Assembly: GCF_001425045.1 (NCBI RefSeq)
Contig: NZ_LMDJ01000034.1
Location: forward strand, 290,977 to 354,976
Reading direction: 5' to 3'
Source of the DNA: Massilia sp. Root351
GTDB taxonomy: Bacteria > Pseudomonadota > Gammaproteobacteria > Burkholderiales > Burkholderiaceae_D
DNA: 64,000 nt
In this document: one piece after another, positions 53,222 to 63,793 of the stretch
Layout of the letters: each line of letters opens with the position of its first letter
Numbering within the stretch: position 1 is the first letter of the stretch
Position numbers and translations under genes: made by a program
Notes under the pieces: generated by a model
Database searches by the model: none
What the model saw: only the letters and a program-made list of their open reading frames with translations
What the model was told of the DNA's origin: nothing

Positions 53222-54049
53222 TTATTTCTTGCCGCGGCGCGAGACGATCATCGAAGAAGTACGCTTGTTGCTGCGAGTCTTCTTGCCCTTGGTCTGCTGG
53301 CCCCATGGGGACACTGGATGACGACCGGCTGCCGTTTTACCTTCACCACCACCGTGCGGGTGATCGACCGGGTTCATGACCACACCGCGAACGGTAGGAC
53401 GAACACCGCGCCAGCGCATCGCGCCAGCCTTACCGATCTTGCGCAGGCTGTGTTCGGCATTGCCGACTTCGCCTACGGTCGCGCGGCACTCGATGTGCAC
53501 GCGGCGCACTTCACCGGAGCGCAGGCGAACCTGGGCGTAGGTGCCTTCGCGGGCCATCAGCACCACGCCGGCGCCGGCGGTACGGGCCATCTGGGCACCC
53601 TTACCTGGCAGCATTTCGACGCAATGCATCACGGTACCGACCGGGATGTTACGGATAGGCAGGCAGTTGCCCGACTTGATCGGCGCTTCCGAACCGTTCA
53701 TCACTGCGTCGCCAACGGACATGCCCTTGGTGGCGATGATGTACTGGCGCTCGCCGTCGGCGTAGCACAGCAGGGCGATATTCGCGGTGCGGTTTGGATC
53801 GTATTCGATACGTTCCACTTTCGCAGGAATGCCATCCTTCTGACGCTTGAAGTCGATCAGGCGATAGTGCTGCTTATGACCACCGCCGATGTGGCGGGTG
53901 GTGATGTGGCCGTTGTTGTTACGGCCGGCAGTTTTGGATTTCTTTTCAACCAGGGCAGCGAACGGACGACCTTTGTACAGGTCCGGGTTCACTACCTTCA
54001 CCATGCCGCGACGGCCTGGGGAGGTTGGCTTCATCTTTACGAGTGCCAT
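53222..54049 (-). CDS. rplB: 50S ribosomal protein L2
   Basis: 275 aa, required for subunit joining and peptidyl transfer. MALVKMKPTSPGRRGMVKVV start; RHIGGGHKQHYRLIDFKRQK; the conserved VVMNPVDHPHGGGEGKTAAG loop with the key His. Start and rplW stop share one base. Confidence 0.98.
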   Translation of the reverse strand: MALVKMKPTSPGRRGMVKVVNPDLYKGRPFAALVEKKSKTAGRNNNGHITTRHIGGGHKQHYRLIDFKRQKDGIPAKVERIEYDPNRTANIALLCYADGERQYIIATKGMSVGDAVMNGSEAPIKSGNCLPIRNIPVGTVMHCVEMLPGKGAQMARTAGAGVVLMAREGTYAQVRLRSGEVRRVHIECRATVGEVGNAEHSLRKIGKAGAMRWRGVRPTVRGVVMNPVDHPHGGGEGKTAAGRHPVSPWGQQTKGKKTRSNKRTSSMIVSRRGKK

Positions 54050-54366
54050 TATTTAGCCTCCTCGGAGAAATTGATTTCCTGGCCAGGCTTCAGGCACACG
54101 AAAGCACGCTTGGTGTGGTTGCGGCGACCGATGAAACGGCCCGAACGCTTAACCTTACCTTCGCGGTTGACGGTTTGCACCGACAGGACTTCAACCTTGA
54201 ACAGCAGTTCAACGGCTGCCTTGATCTCAGGCTTGGTCGCATCCGGCAGTACGCGGAATACGATTTGCTCGTTCTTTTCCGCGACCATGGTGGCCTTCTC
54301 GGAAATGACCGGAGCCTGCAGCACCTTCATCAGGCGCTCTTCGCTGTGTTTGATGACTGCGCTCAT
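54049..54366 (-). CDS. rplW: 50S ribosomal protein L23
   Basis: 105 aa, exit-tunnel protein that docks trigger factor and SRP. RLMKVLQAPVISEKATMVAE core and KVLSVQTVNREGKVKRSGRF. Its ATG overlaps the rplD stop by 4 nt. Confidence 0.97.
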   Translation of the reverse strand: MSAVIKHSEERLMKVLQAPVISEKATMVAEKNEQIVFRVLPDATKPEIKAAVELLFKVEVLSVQTVNREGKVKRSGRFIGRRNHTKRAFVCLKPGQEINFSEEAK

Positions 54367-54983
54367 GCCAGCATCTCCTCAATCTTGGCCAGTGCCGCTT
54401 TGGTGACCAGGATCTTCTTGTAGAAGACCAGCGACATTGGATCTGCGTGACGTGGCTCAACAACCAGCACGTTCGGCAGGTTACGGGAAGCCAGTTCCAG
54501 GTTTTCTTCGATGTTGTCAGCGATGATCAGCACCGATTCCAGACCCATGGCGTTCAGCTTTTGCGACAGCAGCTTGGTCTTTGGAGCTTCGATGGCGAAG
54601 TCTTCAACAACCACCAGGCGCTCTTCGCGAGCCAGTTGGGACAGGATCGAGCAGATACCAGCGCGGTACATCTTCTTGTTCACTTTATGGGTGAAGTTCT
54701 CGTCAGGCGAGTTCGGGAAGATGCGACCACCGCCGCGCCACAGTGGCGACGACGACATACCAGCACGTGCACGGCCGGTACCTTTTTGGCGCCATGGCTT
54801 CTTGGTCGTGTGGTGGACTTCTTCGCGGTCTTTCTGCTTACGGTTGCCGCTGCGAGCATTGGCTTGGTAGGCAACCACGATCTGGTGGATCAGGGCTTCG
54901 TTGTAATCACGGCCGAAGACGGTGTCAGCGGCGGCAACGTTGGAAGATGCTTGACCTTGAGCATTCAGGAGCTTGAGTTCCAT
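54363..54983 (-). CDS. rplD: 50S ribosomal protein L4
   Basis: 206 aa. MELKLLNAQGQASSNVAAAD start; the tunnel loop KKPWRQKGTGRARAGMSSSP. In E. coli L4 represses the S10 operon through a leader hairpin; here the first gene is rplC, not rpsJ, so such control would have to act elsewhere (inference). Confidence 0.98.
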   Translation of the reverse strand: MELKLLNAQGQASSNVAAADTVFGRDYNEALIHQIVVAYQANARSGNRKQKDREEVHHTTKKPWRQKGTGRARAGMSSSPLWRGGGRIFPNSPDENFTHKVNKKMYRAGICSILSQLAREERLVVVEDFAIEAPKTKLLSQKLNAMGLESVLIIADNIEENLELASRNLPNVLVVEPRHADPMSLVFYKKILVTKAALAKIEEMLA

Positions 54984-54986
54984 CGA

Positions 54987-55643
54987 TTAAGCCCCTTTCT
55001 TTGCTTTGACTTTGACAGCAGGCGAGACGACCACTTGGCCGTTTTTCGCGCCTGGTACCGCGCCCTTGACCAGCAGCAGCTGACGGTCGGCGTCGATACG
55101 AGCGATTTCCAGATTCTGGGTGGTAACAGTCACGTCACCCATGTGGCCGGTCATGCGCTTGCCTGGGAATACACGGCCCGGATCCTGCGCCATACCGATC
55201 GAACCTGGTACGTTGTGCGAACGCGAGTTACCGTGGGTCTGACGACCGGAAGCAAAGTTGTGACGCTTGATGGTACCGGCGTAGCCCTTACCGATGCTCG
55301 TGCCCTGAACGTCGATCTTCTGACCAACTTCGAACAGCGAAGCGGCGATAACTTCACCAGCTTTCAATTCTGCAGCTTTAGCAGCGTCAACGCGGAACTC
55401 TTTCAACAGAGTACCGGCTTCAACACCAGCTTTAGCGTAGTGACCGGCTGCGGCTTTGGTCACGCGGGAAGCGCGACGTTGACCGAAGACGACCTGAACA
55501 GCGGAGTAACCATCCGTTTCAGGGGTTTTGATTTGCGCAACGCGGTTGTTCGACACGTCCAGCACGGTGACTGGGATCGAATCCCCATCATCCGTGAAGA
55601 TGCGCATCATGCCAACCTTGCGACCGAGGAGGCCTAGGCTCAT
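54987..55643 (-). CDS. rplC: 50S ribosomal protein L3
   Basis: 218 aa, assembly initiator. MSLGLLGRKVGMMRIFTDDG start; GTIKRHNFASGRQTHGNSRS and GRVFPGKRMTGHMGD. First gene of the S10 cluster in this genome, with its own promoter about 95 nt upstream; rpsJ is about 7.7 kb away. Confidence 0.98.
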   Translation of the reverse strand: MSLGLLGRKVGMMRIFTDDGDSIPVTVLDVSNNRVAQIKTPETDGYSAVQVVFGQRRASRVTKAAAGHYAKAGVEAGTLLKEFRVDAAKAAELKAGEVIAASLFEVGQKIDVQGTSIGKGYAGTIKRHNFASGRQTHGNSRSHNVPGSIGMAQDPGRVFPGKRMTGHMGDVTVTTQNLEIARIDADRQLLLVKGAVPGAKNGQVVVSPAVKVKAKKGA

Positions 55644-55739
55644 TTTTTCTCCATTCCCACCTACGATTGGGCGGGGCTTTGTTTAACTACAAAAATTAGT
55701 ACGGCCCGTAAAAAGATGGAATCCATACCGAAGCCGGCT

Positions 55740-55768
55740 AGTGTAGCGTGAAAAGACTCTTGACGCAA
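55740..55768 (-). promoter_or_regulatory. predicted sigma-70 promoter of the rplC operon
   Basis: On the minus strand TTGCGT (55768-55763), 17-nt spacer, TACACT (55745-55740). It implies a leader of about 90 nt before rplC. The rest of the 55644-55842 gap holds nothing else recognisable. Confidence 0.7.
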
Positions 55769-55842
55769 CAACTTAGTACGGGGTATGTCAATTATTTGCC
55801 GCGCCGCGGCACACGGGCTGGCGGCGCGCCAAAACCGGGGCC

Positions 55843-57669
55843 TCAGGGCGCGATTTGCACCCGGCACAGCCGGTAGGGATAGGCTTCCGTGCCCACCGCG
55901 GCGGCATAGGAGCGGCAGCTGCCCGGCTCGAGCAGCACGCCGTACTGGCGCGCCTGCTGCGCCGCTTCGGCCTCGACGGCGCGGTCCATGGCCGCCAGGT
56001 CGAGCTGGTAGCGCGGCTGCAGTTCCAGCGTGCAGCGCCCGTCCGGCGCCGGCTGCACGTCAACCTGGAAGCGCACCCGGCGCAGCAGGCTGGTCAGGCG
56101 GGCACAGCCCGCCGGGCTGCCGGTCAGGCCCAGCAGCCCGGCCGCGTCGCGCTTGCGGCGCAGGCCGGACGCTTTCGGATTGCGCGCCCCGGCCAGCATC
56201 AGGTAGTGCGGGCCGCTGCGCTCCGTCATCAGGGCCTTCATGCGCTCGCGGTAGCGCGGCGACTCCGGGAAGCCCGTGCCCAGGCCGGCAAACGCCACCT
56301 GTTCCGGATAGAACATGGCCAGCCACGCCAGCGGCGGATGGGGCTGGGCGATGAAGACCACGCTCTGCGCCGGCTGCGCCAGCGGCGGCACCTCGGCGCT
56401 GAAGCTGCGCTCGCTCCAGCCGGCGCGGCCGAAGCTGGTAAACGGCCAGACCGCCACCGCCGCCGCCAGCAGCAGCCAGGCGCCGCTGCGCGCGGCGGCC
56501 GGCGCCGGCAGCACGGCGTGCAGGCACAACCACACCACCAGCGGCGCCAGCAGCTCAATCGGCACCAGGTAGCGGTAAATGCTGAACAGCTGCATCCAGG
56601 CCAGGTAGGCCAGGCAGAAGAACAGCAGGAAGTAGCGGCTGCGCCCCGGCAGCGGCGCGCGCGGCGCCAGCACGCCCAGGCGGCGCAGCAGCCAGGCCGC
56701 GCCCAGCGCCAGCACGGCCACGTAGGCCATGGGCCAGATCAGCTGGCGCAGCGGCACTTCCACCACGCGCAGCATGTCGTGCGTGAAGACGAAGGGCCAC
56801 AGCAGGGTTTCGCCCAGGTTCTTGGGCAGGAAATAGGTGTCGATGACGCCGCGCTCGGCCGCCAGCGGGCTGCGGAACAGATTGTTAAACTGCGGGAACA
56901 GCGGGTTGCCGAACACCTGCCACATTTTCAGCAGCCAGAAGCCGGCCGTCGCAAACAGGCCCGCCAGCACGCCGACGCCGAACACAAAGGCCAGCCGCAC
57001 GCGGCCCCAGAACCCCAGCGGCACGGCGAAAAAGGCCAGGCACAGCGCCACCGCGTAGGTGACATTGGTCAGTTTCAAGCCCAGGCCCAGGCCCATCAGC
57101 ACGCCGGCAGCGGCCGCCGCCAGCGCCGCCCGCGCGCCCCACGGCTGCAAGGCCTCCCACTGGCGCAGCACCAGGTAGAGGGCGCCCAGCACCAGCAGGC
57201 TGGTGGTGTTGTCGCCCATGGAATTGCCCACCTCGCCAAGGAAGGCCGGCGCGCAGGTGCAGGCCAGCGCCAGCAGCAGCGTGGTGCGGGCGGAGGCGGC
57301 CGGCAGCAGCTGGCGCGCAATGGCCGACAGCAGCACGAAGTTCAGGCCGTGCAGGCAGCCGAGCAGGAAGCCGACCAGCGGCCCCGGCAGATACTGCGTC
57401 ATCAGGTAATACGAGAGGTCCAGGGCCGGGTTGAAATAGCCCTGGAAGCGGGCCGGCCCCAGGTCCAGGCCGACCTTGTCATGCAGGAAGGCGTGCGGCC
57501 CGTACAGATGGTAGTTGCGCAAATCCCAGTTGTCATCCTGTCCCAGCACCAGCGACAGCAAGCCGAACAGCATGGGCATGATCCAGTACAGGCGGAGCGC
57601 CGCGCGCGGGTGGTTCAACGGCGCGCTGCGGCGGCAGGCCCAGGATTGAAGGCGGGAAAGAAACTGCAT
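55843..57669 (-). CDS. polytopic membrane protein, GT-C glycosyltransferase-like
   Basis: 608 aa with about ten hydrophobic helices over residues 25-430 and a soluble C-terminal part of about 150 residues. After the first helix it has GQDDNWDLRNYHLYGP, an acidic loop like those in GT-C polyprenyl-sugar transferases. GEVGNSMGDNTTSLLVLGAL lies near residue 175. It resembles uncharacterised bacterial GT-C-like membrane proteins; donor and acceptor are unknown. Start ATG at 57669. Lies after creD with 135 nt between them, same strand. Confidence 0.65.
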   Translation of the reverse strand: MQFLSRLQSWACRRSAPLNHPRAALRLYWIMPMLFGLLSLVLGQDDNWDLRNYHLYGPHAFLHDKVGLDLGPARFQGYFNPALDLSYYLMTQYLPGPLVGFLLGCLHGLNFVLLSAIARQLLPAASARTTLLLALACTCAPAFLGEVGNSMGDNTTSLLVLGALYLVLRQWEALQPWGARAALAAAAAGVLMGLGLGLKLTNVTYAVALCLAFFAVPLGFWGRVRLAFVFGVGVLAGLFATAGFWLLKMWQVFGNPLFPQFNNLFRSPLAAERGVIDTYFLPKNLGETLLWPFVFTHDMLRVVEVPLRQLIWPMAYVAVLALGAAWLLRRLGVLAPRAPLPGRSRYFLLFFCLAYLAWMQLFSIYRYLVPIELLAPLVVWLCLHAVLPAPAAARSGAWLLLAAAVAVWPFTSFGRAGWSERSFSAEVPPLAQPAQSVVFIAQPHPPLAWLAMFYPEQVAFAGLGTGFPESPRYRERMKALMTERSGPHYLMLAGARNPKASGLRRKRDAAGLLGLTGSPAGCARLTSLLRRVRFQVDVQPAPDGRCTLELQPRYQLDLAAMDRAVEAEAAQQARQYGVLLEPGSCRSYAAAVGTEAYPYRLCRVQIAP

Positions 57670-57804
57670 GGGCGGGGGTCCAATCGGGGGGAACGATGCA
57701 AAGCCGGCAATTATCCCATGTTTTGCCGTACGGCATGTTCCCGCTGCGCCCCTCGGCGTCCCTGCGGCCCGCCCGGCTCCGCTGCGTTGGCGCCTGCCTA
57801 GCGC

Positions 57805-59229
57805 TTAATTGCCGATCTGGTACCAGTCCACCTTGCGCGTGGCCACCATCAGCGCCGCCAGCACGGCGAACAGCAGCAGGCTGCCCAGCACCAGCGCGTT
57901 GCTTTCCGAGATCAGCAGGCCGTACAGCGCGCCATACAGGAGGATCAGGCCGCTGCCGAAGGCCAGGCCGCGCCAGCGGTCGCGCAGCACATAGCCCAGG
58001 TAATAGGACAGCAGGCCAATGCAGGCAGCGCTGGCGCCCAGGTAGGCCAGCGCGAACGCCACATGTTCGGACAGGCCCAGCAGCAACAGGAAGAACAGCG
58101 CCAGCGCCAGCCCCACCAGCGCGTACTGCACCGGGTGGATCGGCAGGCGCTTGAGGATCTCGAATACGAAGAAGGCGGCGAAGGTCAGCGCCACGAACAG
58201 CAAGCCGTACTTGCTGGCGCGGTCGGCCTGGCTGTAGATATTGACCGGCTCGACGAAGGCCACGCTGAACGAGTCCAGCTGTCCGCCCGCTGCGCCGGGT
58301 GCATCGGCCGCACCGGGCGGGGCGCGCCGTGCCATTGCCGCGTGGGCCGCGGCCGGCGGGGCGCCCTCCTGCGACTGCGCCTGCACCGCCAGCAGCTGCT
58401 GCACATTGGACGCCAGCGACGGCACGCGCCAGGTGGCGGTAAAGCCGGCCTCGGACACGGTACGGGCCTCCGGCAGGAAGCGGCCGCCGAACTGCGGATG
58501 CGGCCAGTTCGACGTCAGCGCCACCACATTGTTGCGCCCCACAGGCACGAAATGCTGGCGTTCCATGCCCGCCAGGTTGAGCTTGAAGCTGAACTTGGCC
58601 GGGGCCGCCCCCGCCGCCGTAGCCGCCGCCAGCGTATCGGCCGGCAGCAGCGCGTGCATGCCGCCCTGCCACGCGCCCAGCAGCGCGCCCTGGCCGAACT
58701 CCAGCAGCGCGCCGTTCCAGCTGATTTTCGGGATCGCGCGCACGCCGCGCACATCGGCCACCGGCAGCGACACATACGGCCGCCCCACCGCCACGATGCG
58801 GGCAGTGCCGCCGCTGCGCGGCAGATCGGCCGCCTGCGGCAAGGTGAAACCGCCGCTGAATTCATACTGGCCGTTGTAGACCAGCACCTGGTGGATGCCG
58901 CGGTAACGGCGCTCGGTGCCGACGTTGCCGTTCACCTTCAACTCGTCCGGGTAGACCAGATGCAGGCGGCGCACGGTGGCGCTCTTCACGCGCGACGGCT
59001 CGTCGCCGGCGCCGCCGACCCGGGTTTCGATCTCCTCCGTGTAAGGGATGACCAGCACCGGGCCGATCACGGTCTGCTCGCCGACCGAATCCTCGGCGAT
59101 GCTGCGCGCCGCCTCGTCGCGGTAAGCCATCCGTTCGTGGACGGTGGCCTGTATCATCAGCAGCGGGATGCAGAGCAGCAGCATCAGCGCGGCAATGATG
59201 CAGACCTTCATAAGCAATTTCTTTTGCAT
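57805..59229 (-). CDS. creD: inner membrane protein CreD
   Basis: 474 aa. N-terminal transmembrane helix (MKVCIIAALMLLLCIPLLMI), a large periplasmic domain with YRDEAARSIAEDSVGEQTVI near the start, and a C-terminal set of about five helices (SKYGLLFVALTFAAFFVFEI and SNALVLGSLLLFAVLAALMV). CreD is the main CreBC-regulated protein, linked to envelope integrity, colicin E2 tolerance and, in some species, beta-lactam response. It follows creC by 96 nt. I found no exact TTCAC-N6-TTCAC cre-tag in that gap. Confidence 0.9.
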   Translation of the reverse strand: MQKKLLMKVCIIAALMLLLCIPLLMIQATVHERMAYRDEAARSIAEDSVGEQTVIGPVLVIPYTEEIETRVGGAGDEPSRVKSATVRRLHLVYPDELKVNGNVGTERRYRGIHQVLVYNGQYEFSGGFTLPQAADLPRSGGTARIVAVGRPYVSLPVADVRGVRAIPKISWNGALLEFGQGALLGAWQGGMHALLPADTLAAATAAGAAPAKFSFKLNLAGMERQHFVPVGRNNVVALTSNWPHPQFGGRFLPEARTVSEAGFTATWRVPSLASNVQQLLAVQAQSQEGAPPAAAHAAMARRAPPGAADAPGAAGGQLDSFSVAFVEPVNIYSQADRASKYGLLFVALTFAAFFVFEILKRLPIHPVQYALVGLALALFFLLLLGLSEHVAFALAYLGASAACIGLLSYYLGYVLRDRWRGLAFGSGLILLYGALYGLLISESNALVLGSLLLFAVLAALMVATRKVDWYQIGN

Positions 59230-59325
59230 GGCGCTTCCTTTGGTTAGAAAGCGGCCAGTCTAGAAAACGCAGGCGAAGTGACGATGCGTTCTGTATGCAG
59301 TGGGGATGAAGTGGCGGCGCGGGGG

Positions 59326-60833
<1,508 letters not shown>

Positions 60834-60837
<4 letters not shown>

Positions 60838-61598
60838 GCGGTGGCCAGGCTGTAGCCCAGGCCACGGTGGGTCTGGATCGGGTCGGCGTCCGGGGCCACC
60901 GCGCGCAGCTTGGCGCGCAGCGACTTCACGTGGGCGTCCACGGTGCGGTCCAGCGTATCGGACGCACCGGTCCACACGCGGTCCATCAGCTGGGCGCGCG
61001 ACAGCACGTGGCCGGGATGCTCGATCAGCGTTTTCAGCAGCAGGTATTCATAGCGCGTCAGCTCCAGCGCCTGGCCGCAGTACAGGATGCGCGCCTCCAG
61101 CGCGCGCAGCTCCAGCCCGGCCACGTTGCGCGAACCGGGCGAAGCGGCCGGCCCAGCCGGGGCCGATGCGCCGCCGGCGCCGGCCGCAAGCTGGGGCGGC
61201 AACGCTGCGCGCGGCTGCGGCGGCGCCATGCGGCGCAGGATGACGCGGATACGCGCCACCAGTTCGCGCGGCGAGAACGGCTTGCTTACATAGTCGTCGG
61301 CGCCGATCTCCAGGCCCACCACGCGGTCAATCTCGTCGCTGCGGGCGGTCAGGAAGATCACGGGGGCATCGGAAAACTGGCGCAGGCGGCGGCACACTTC
61401 CAGTCCGCTCATGTCCGGCAGGCCGATATCGAGCACCACCAGTTCAGGCACAGGCTGCCCCTGCTCCCCGCACATGGCCGCCAGCGCCTGCTCGCCCAGC
61501 GTCACGTGCAGCGGCGCGAAGCCGTCGGTGCGCAGCGCATAAGCGATGCCGTCCGCAATCGCCTGTTCATCCTCCACGATCAGGATACTTCTCGCCAT
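60834..61598 (-). CDS. creB: response regulator CreB
   Basis: 254-aa OmpR-family regulator. Receiver: VEDEQA acidic residues, phospho-Asp in VVLDIGLPDMSG (near 57), Thr in FLTARSDE, Lys in SKPFSPREL. A long Ala/Pro/Gly-rich linker (about 130-160) precedes the winged helix (LTRYEYLLLKTLIEHPGHVL and RTVDAHVKSLRAKLR). First gene of creBCD and divergent from the MocR-type gene across 193 nt. Confidence 0.92.
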
Positions 61599-61791
61599 AA
61601 CAATTCCACAAGTTCAACACCCGCAGACTCTACCGCCGCCCACCCGCAAAGTCCACCCCGGATACAGTACGGGACGCGGTTGGGGCGGCAGCGCCGGGCG
61701 AGGGCCTGCTGCTTGCGCATGGCGCGCCTTGTAGGGATAATTTGCCATCAACGCACGCCGTTCCACGACAAATTCCATACATCGAGACCAA

Positions 61792-63204
61792 ATGCCGCAA
61801 GCATCATCCATACAAGAGCTGGCCTGGCTGGGGGAATTGCGTCAGAACGGCGGCCCGCGCTACCTGCAGATCGCCGACTCGATCGAACGCGCGCTGTCCG
61901 ACGGCCACCTGCAGCCGGGCGACCGCCTGCCGCCGCAGCGCAGCCTGGCCGCGCGGCTGGGCGTGGACCTGACCACCGTCACGCGCGCCTACGACGAGGC
62001 CAAGCGGCGCCAGCTGGTGCAGGGCAAGGGCGCGGCCGGCACCTACGCGGCGGCGCCCAAGGTGGAGCTGGCGCCGATGCTGGACCTGGGCATGAACATC
62101 CCGCCGCCGCCGGCCGGCGCGGACTTCGACGACATGCTGAAGCGGGGCCTGAACCAGGTGCTGATGCGCACCGACAGCGACCTGCTGATGAGCTACCAGC
62201 TGGGCGGCGGCAGCCAGGCCGACCGCGCCGCAGGGGCGATGTGGCTGGCGCCGATGTTCGGCAAGCTCGATGAGGACCATATCGTGGCCTGTCCAGGCGC
62301 GCAATGCGCGCTGGCGGCGCTGATCCTGGCGCTGAGCAAGCCGGGCGACGTAATCCTGGCCGAACCGGCCATCTATCCCGGCCTGCGCTCGGCCGCCGCG
62401 CAGCTGGGACGGCGCGTGGCGGCGGTGGAAGTGGATCAACACGGCATGCGGCCGGAGGCGCTGGAGCAGGCCTGCCGCAAGCACAGCAAGCCGCACCGCG
62501 CATGCCTGGTCTACCTCAACCCGACCTTGCAGAACCCCACCGCGCACACCATGCCGGCGCAGCGCCGCCGCGAGATCGTGCTGGCGGCGGCGCGCTGCGG
62601 CGCCGCCATCATCGAGGACGATCCCTACTGGCTGCTGGCCGACGGCGGCGAAGCCGCGCCGCCGCCGCCGCTGGCGCAGCTGGCGCCGCGCCGGGTGCAC
62701 TACATCGCCACGCTGTCGAAGTGCCTGGCGCCCGGCCTGCGCACCGCCTTCGTGCTGCTGCCCGACGCGCAGGTGCGCGAACGCTTCCTGCAAGCGCTGC
62801 GCGCGCTGGTGCTGATGCCCTCGCCGCTGGCCGGCGCGCTGGTGACGCAATGGATACACGACGGCACCGCGCAGCGCCTGCTGGCCGGGGTGCGCGAAGA
62901 AGCGCAGGCGCGCCGGCAGCTGGCCGCACAGATCCTGGCCGGCCTGCAATTCGCGCCGGGCGGCATCCACATCTGGCTGGCCTTGCCGGATTACTGGAGC
63001 CCGGAGCAGCTGGCGCGCGCCGCGCATGCCGAAGGGCTGGCCGTCACGCCCTCCGGCGCCTTCGACGGCAGCGCCAGCCCGCCGAACGCCATCCGCATCT
63101 CGCTGGGCAGCATCCGCGAACGGGCCCGGCTGGCCGGCGCCCTGCGCAAACTGTCCCAGCTGCTCGGCCGCAAGCCGCCGGCGCGGCGCGCCGCCGTGGT
63201 GTGA
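61792..63204 (+). CDS. MocR-family regulator (GntR winged helix fused to aminotransferase domain)
   Basis: 470 aa. N-terminal GntR helix-turn-helix with YLQIADSIERALSDGHLQPG and LPPQRSLAARLGVDLTTVTR (residues about 22-70), then a fold-type I aminotransferase domain: CPGAQCALAALILAL near 165, AIIEDDPYW near 275, and the likely PLP Lys in IATLSKCLAPGLRT near 310. Such proteins sense amino or PLP-related metabolites and regulate neighbouring genes. No obvious metabolic target is adjacent; creB is divergent. Target unknown. Confidence 0.88.
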   Translation: MPQASSIQELAWLGELRQNGGPRYLQIADSIERALSDGHLQPGDRLPPQRSLAARLGVDLTTVTRAYDEAKRRQLVQGKGAAGTYAAAPKVELAPMLDLGMNIPPPPAGADFDDMLKRGLNQVLMRTDSDLLMSYQLGGGSQADRAAGAMWLAPMFGKLDEDHIVACPGAQCALAALILALSKPGDVILAEPAIYPGLRSAAAQLGRRVAAVEVDQHGMRPEALEQACRKHSKPHRACLVYLNPTLQNPTAHTMPAQRRREIVLAAARCGAAIIEDDPYWLLADGGEAAPPPPLAQLAPRRVHYIATLSKCLAPGLRTAFVLLPDAQVRERFLQALRALVLMPSPLAGALVTQWIHDGTAQRLLAGVREEAQARRQLAAQILAGLQFAPGGIHIWLALPDYWSPEQLARAAHAEGLAVTPSGAFDGSASPPNAIRISLGSIRERARLAGALRKLSQLLGRKPPARRAAVV

Positions 63205-63234
63205 AGCGCGGGCCAACGGCGGCCCACAATGCAA

Positions 63235-63264
63235 AAAGGCCGGCCCCGCGAGGGGCCGGCCTTT
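63235..63264. terminator. bidirectional terminator between the MocR gene and rpsJ
   Basis: AAAGGCCGGCCCC and GGGGCCGGCCTTT form a 13-bp stem with GCGA loop (63235-63264); the minus strand then reads TTTTTG. It ends rpsJ transcription. Confidence 0.92.
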
Positions 63265-63310
63265 CCTTGGCTGGCGGCAGGCTGTTGGGCCGCCGCCTGG
63301 CCGAAATCAA

Positions 63311-63628
63311 TTATTGCAGTTTGATTTCTACGTCCACGCCAGCTGGCAGGTCCAGCTTCATCAGCGCGTCAACGGTCTTGTCGGTTGGGTCGACGATGTC
63401 CATCAGGCGCTGGTGGGTGCGGATTTCGAACTGGTCGCGCGAGGTCTTGTTGACGTGCGGGGAACGCAGCACGTCGTAACGCTGGATGCGGGTTGGCAGA
63501 GGTACTGGACCTTTTACCACGGCGCCGGTGCGCTTCGCGGTGTCAACGATTTCCAGAGCGGACTGGTCGATCAGCTTGTAGTCGAAAGCTTTCAGGCGGA
63601 TACGGATTTTTTGGTTTGGTGCGGACAT
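63311..63628 (-). CDS. rpsJ: 30S ribosomal protein S10 (NusE)
   Basis: 105 aa. KIRIRLKAFDYKLIDQSALE, RTGAVVKGPVPLPTRIQRYD and SPHVNKTSRDQFEIRTHQRL are the S10 signatures. Also serves as antitermination factor NusE. It has its own promoter-like element and a strong terminator, and is parted from rplC by five other genes. Confidence 0.98.
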   Translation of the reverse strand: MSAPNQKIRIRLKAFDYKLIDQSALEIVDTAKRTGAVVKGPVPLPTRIQRYDVLRSPHVNKTSRDQFEIRTHQRLMDIVDPTDKTVDALMKLDLPAGVDVEIKLQ

Positions 63629-63702
63629 GTTAATTCCTTAAAAGAACGAACCGGCGCGGGCGCGCACGGCAATAAGTGAACTCTGTACAGCTAAGAGGCG
63701 AG

Positions 63703-63711
63703 ATCATAGCA
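63703..63711 (-). promoter_or_regulatory. candidate extended -10 promoter for rpsJ
   Basis: TGC-TATGAT on the minus strand, about 75 nt before the rpsJ start and downstream of the tuf terminator. No good -35 is visible, as is tolerated with an extended -10. Confidence 0.55.
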
Positions 63712-63742
63712 CCAAAACGGCCGCCATGCTCGTCCCTGCGAC

Positions 63743-63775
63743 AAAAAAAGGCAGCGCCGCGAACGGCACTGCCTT
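63743..63775 (-). terminator. terminator of tuf
   Basis: A 12-bp stem (one G-T) with TTCG loop between 63748 and 63775, followed by seven T on the minus strand. Confidence 0.93.
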
Positions 63776-63793
63776 CTTGTCAAAAGCCGGGGA

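Noticed and set aside
55855..57801. 648-codon plus-strand frame over the GT-C-like gene
   Set aside because: Gln/Arg/His-rich shadow with no motif; the minus strand shows clear membrane helices.
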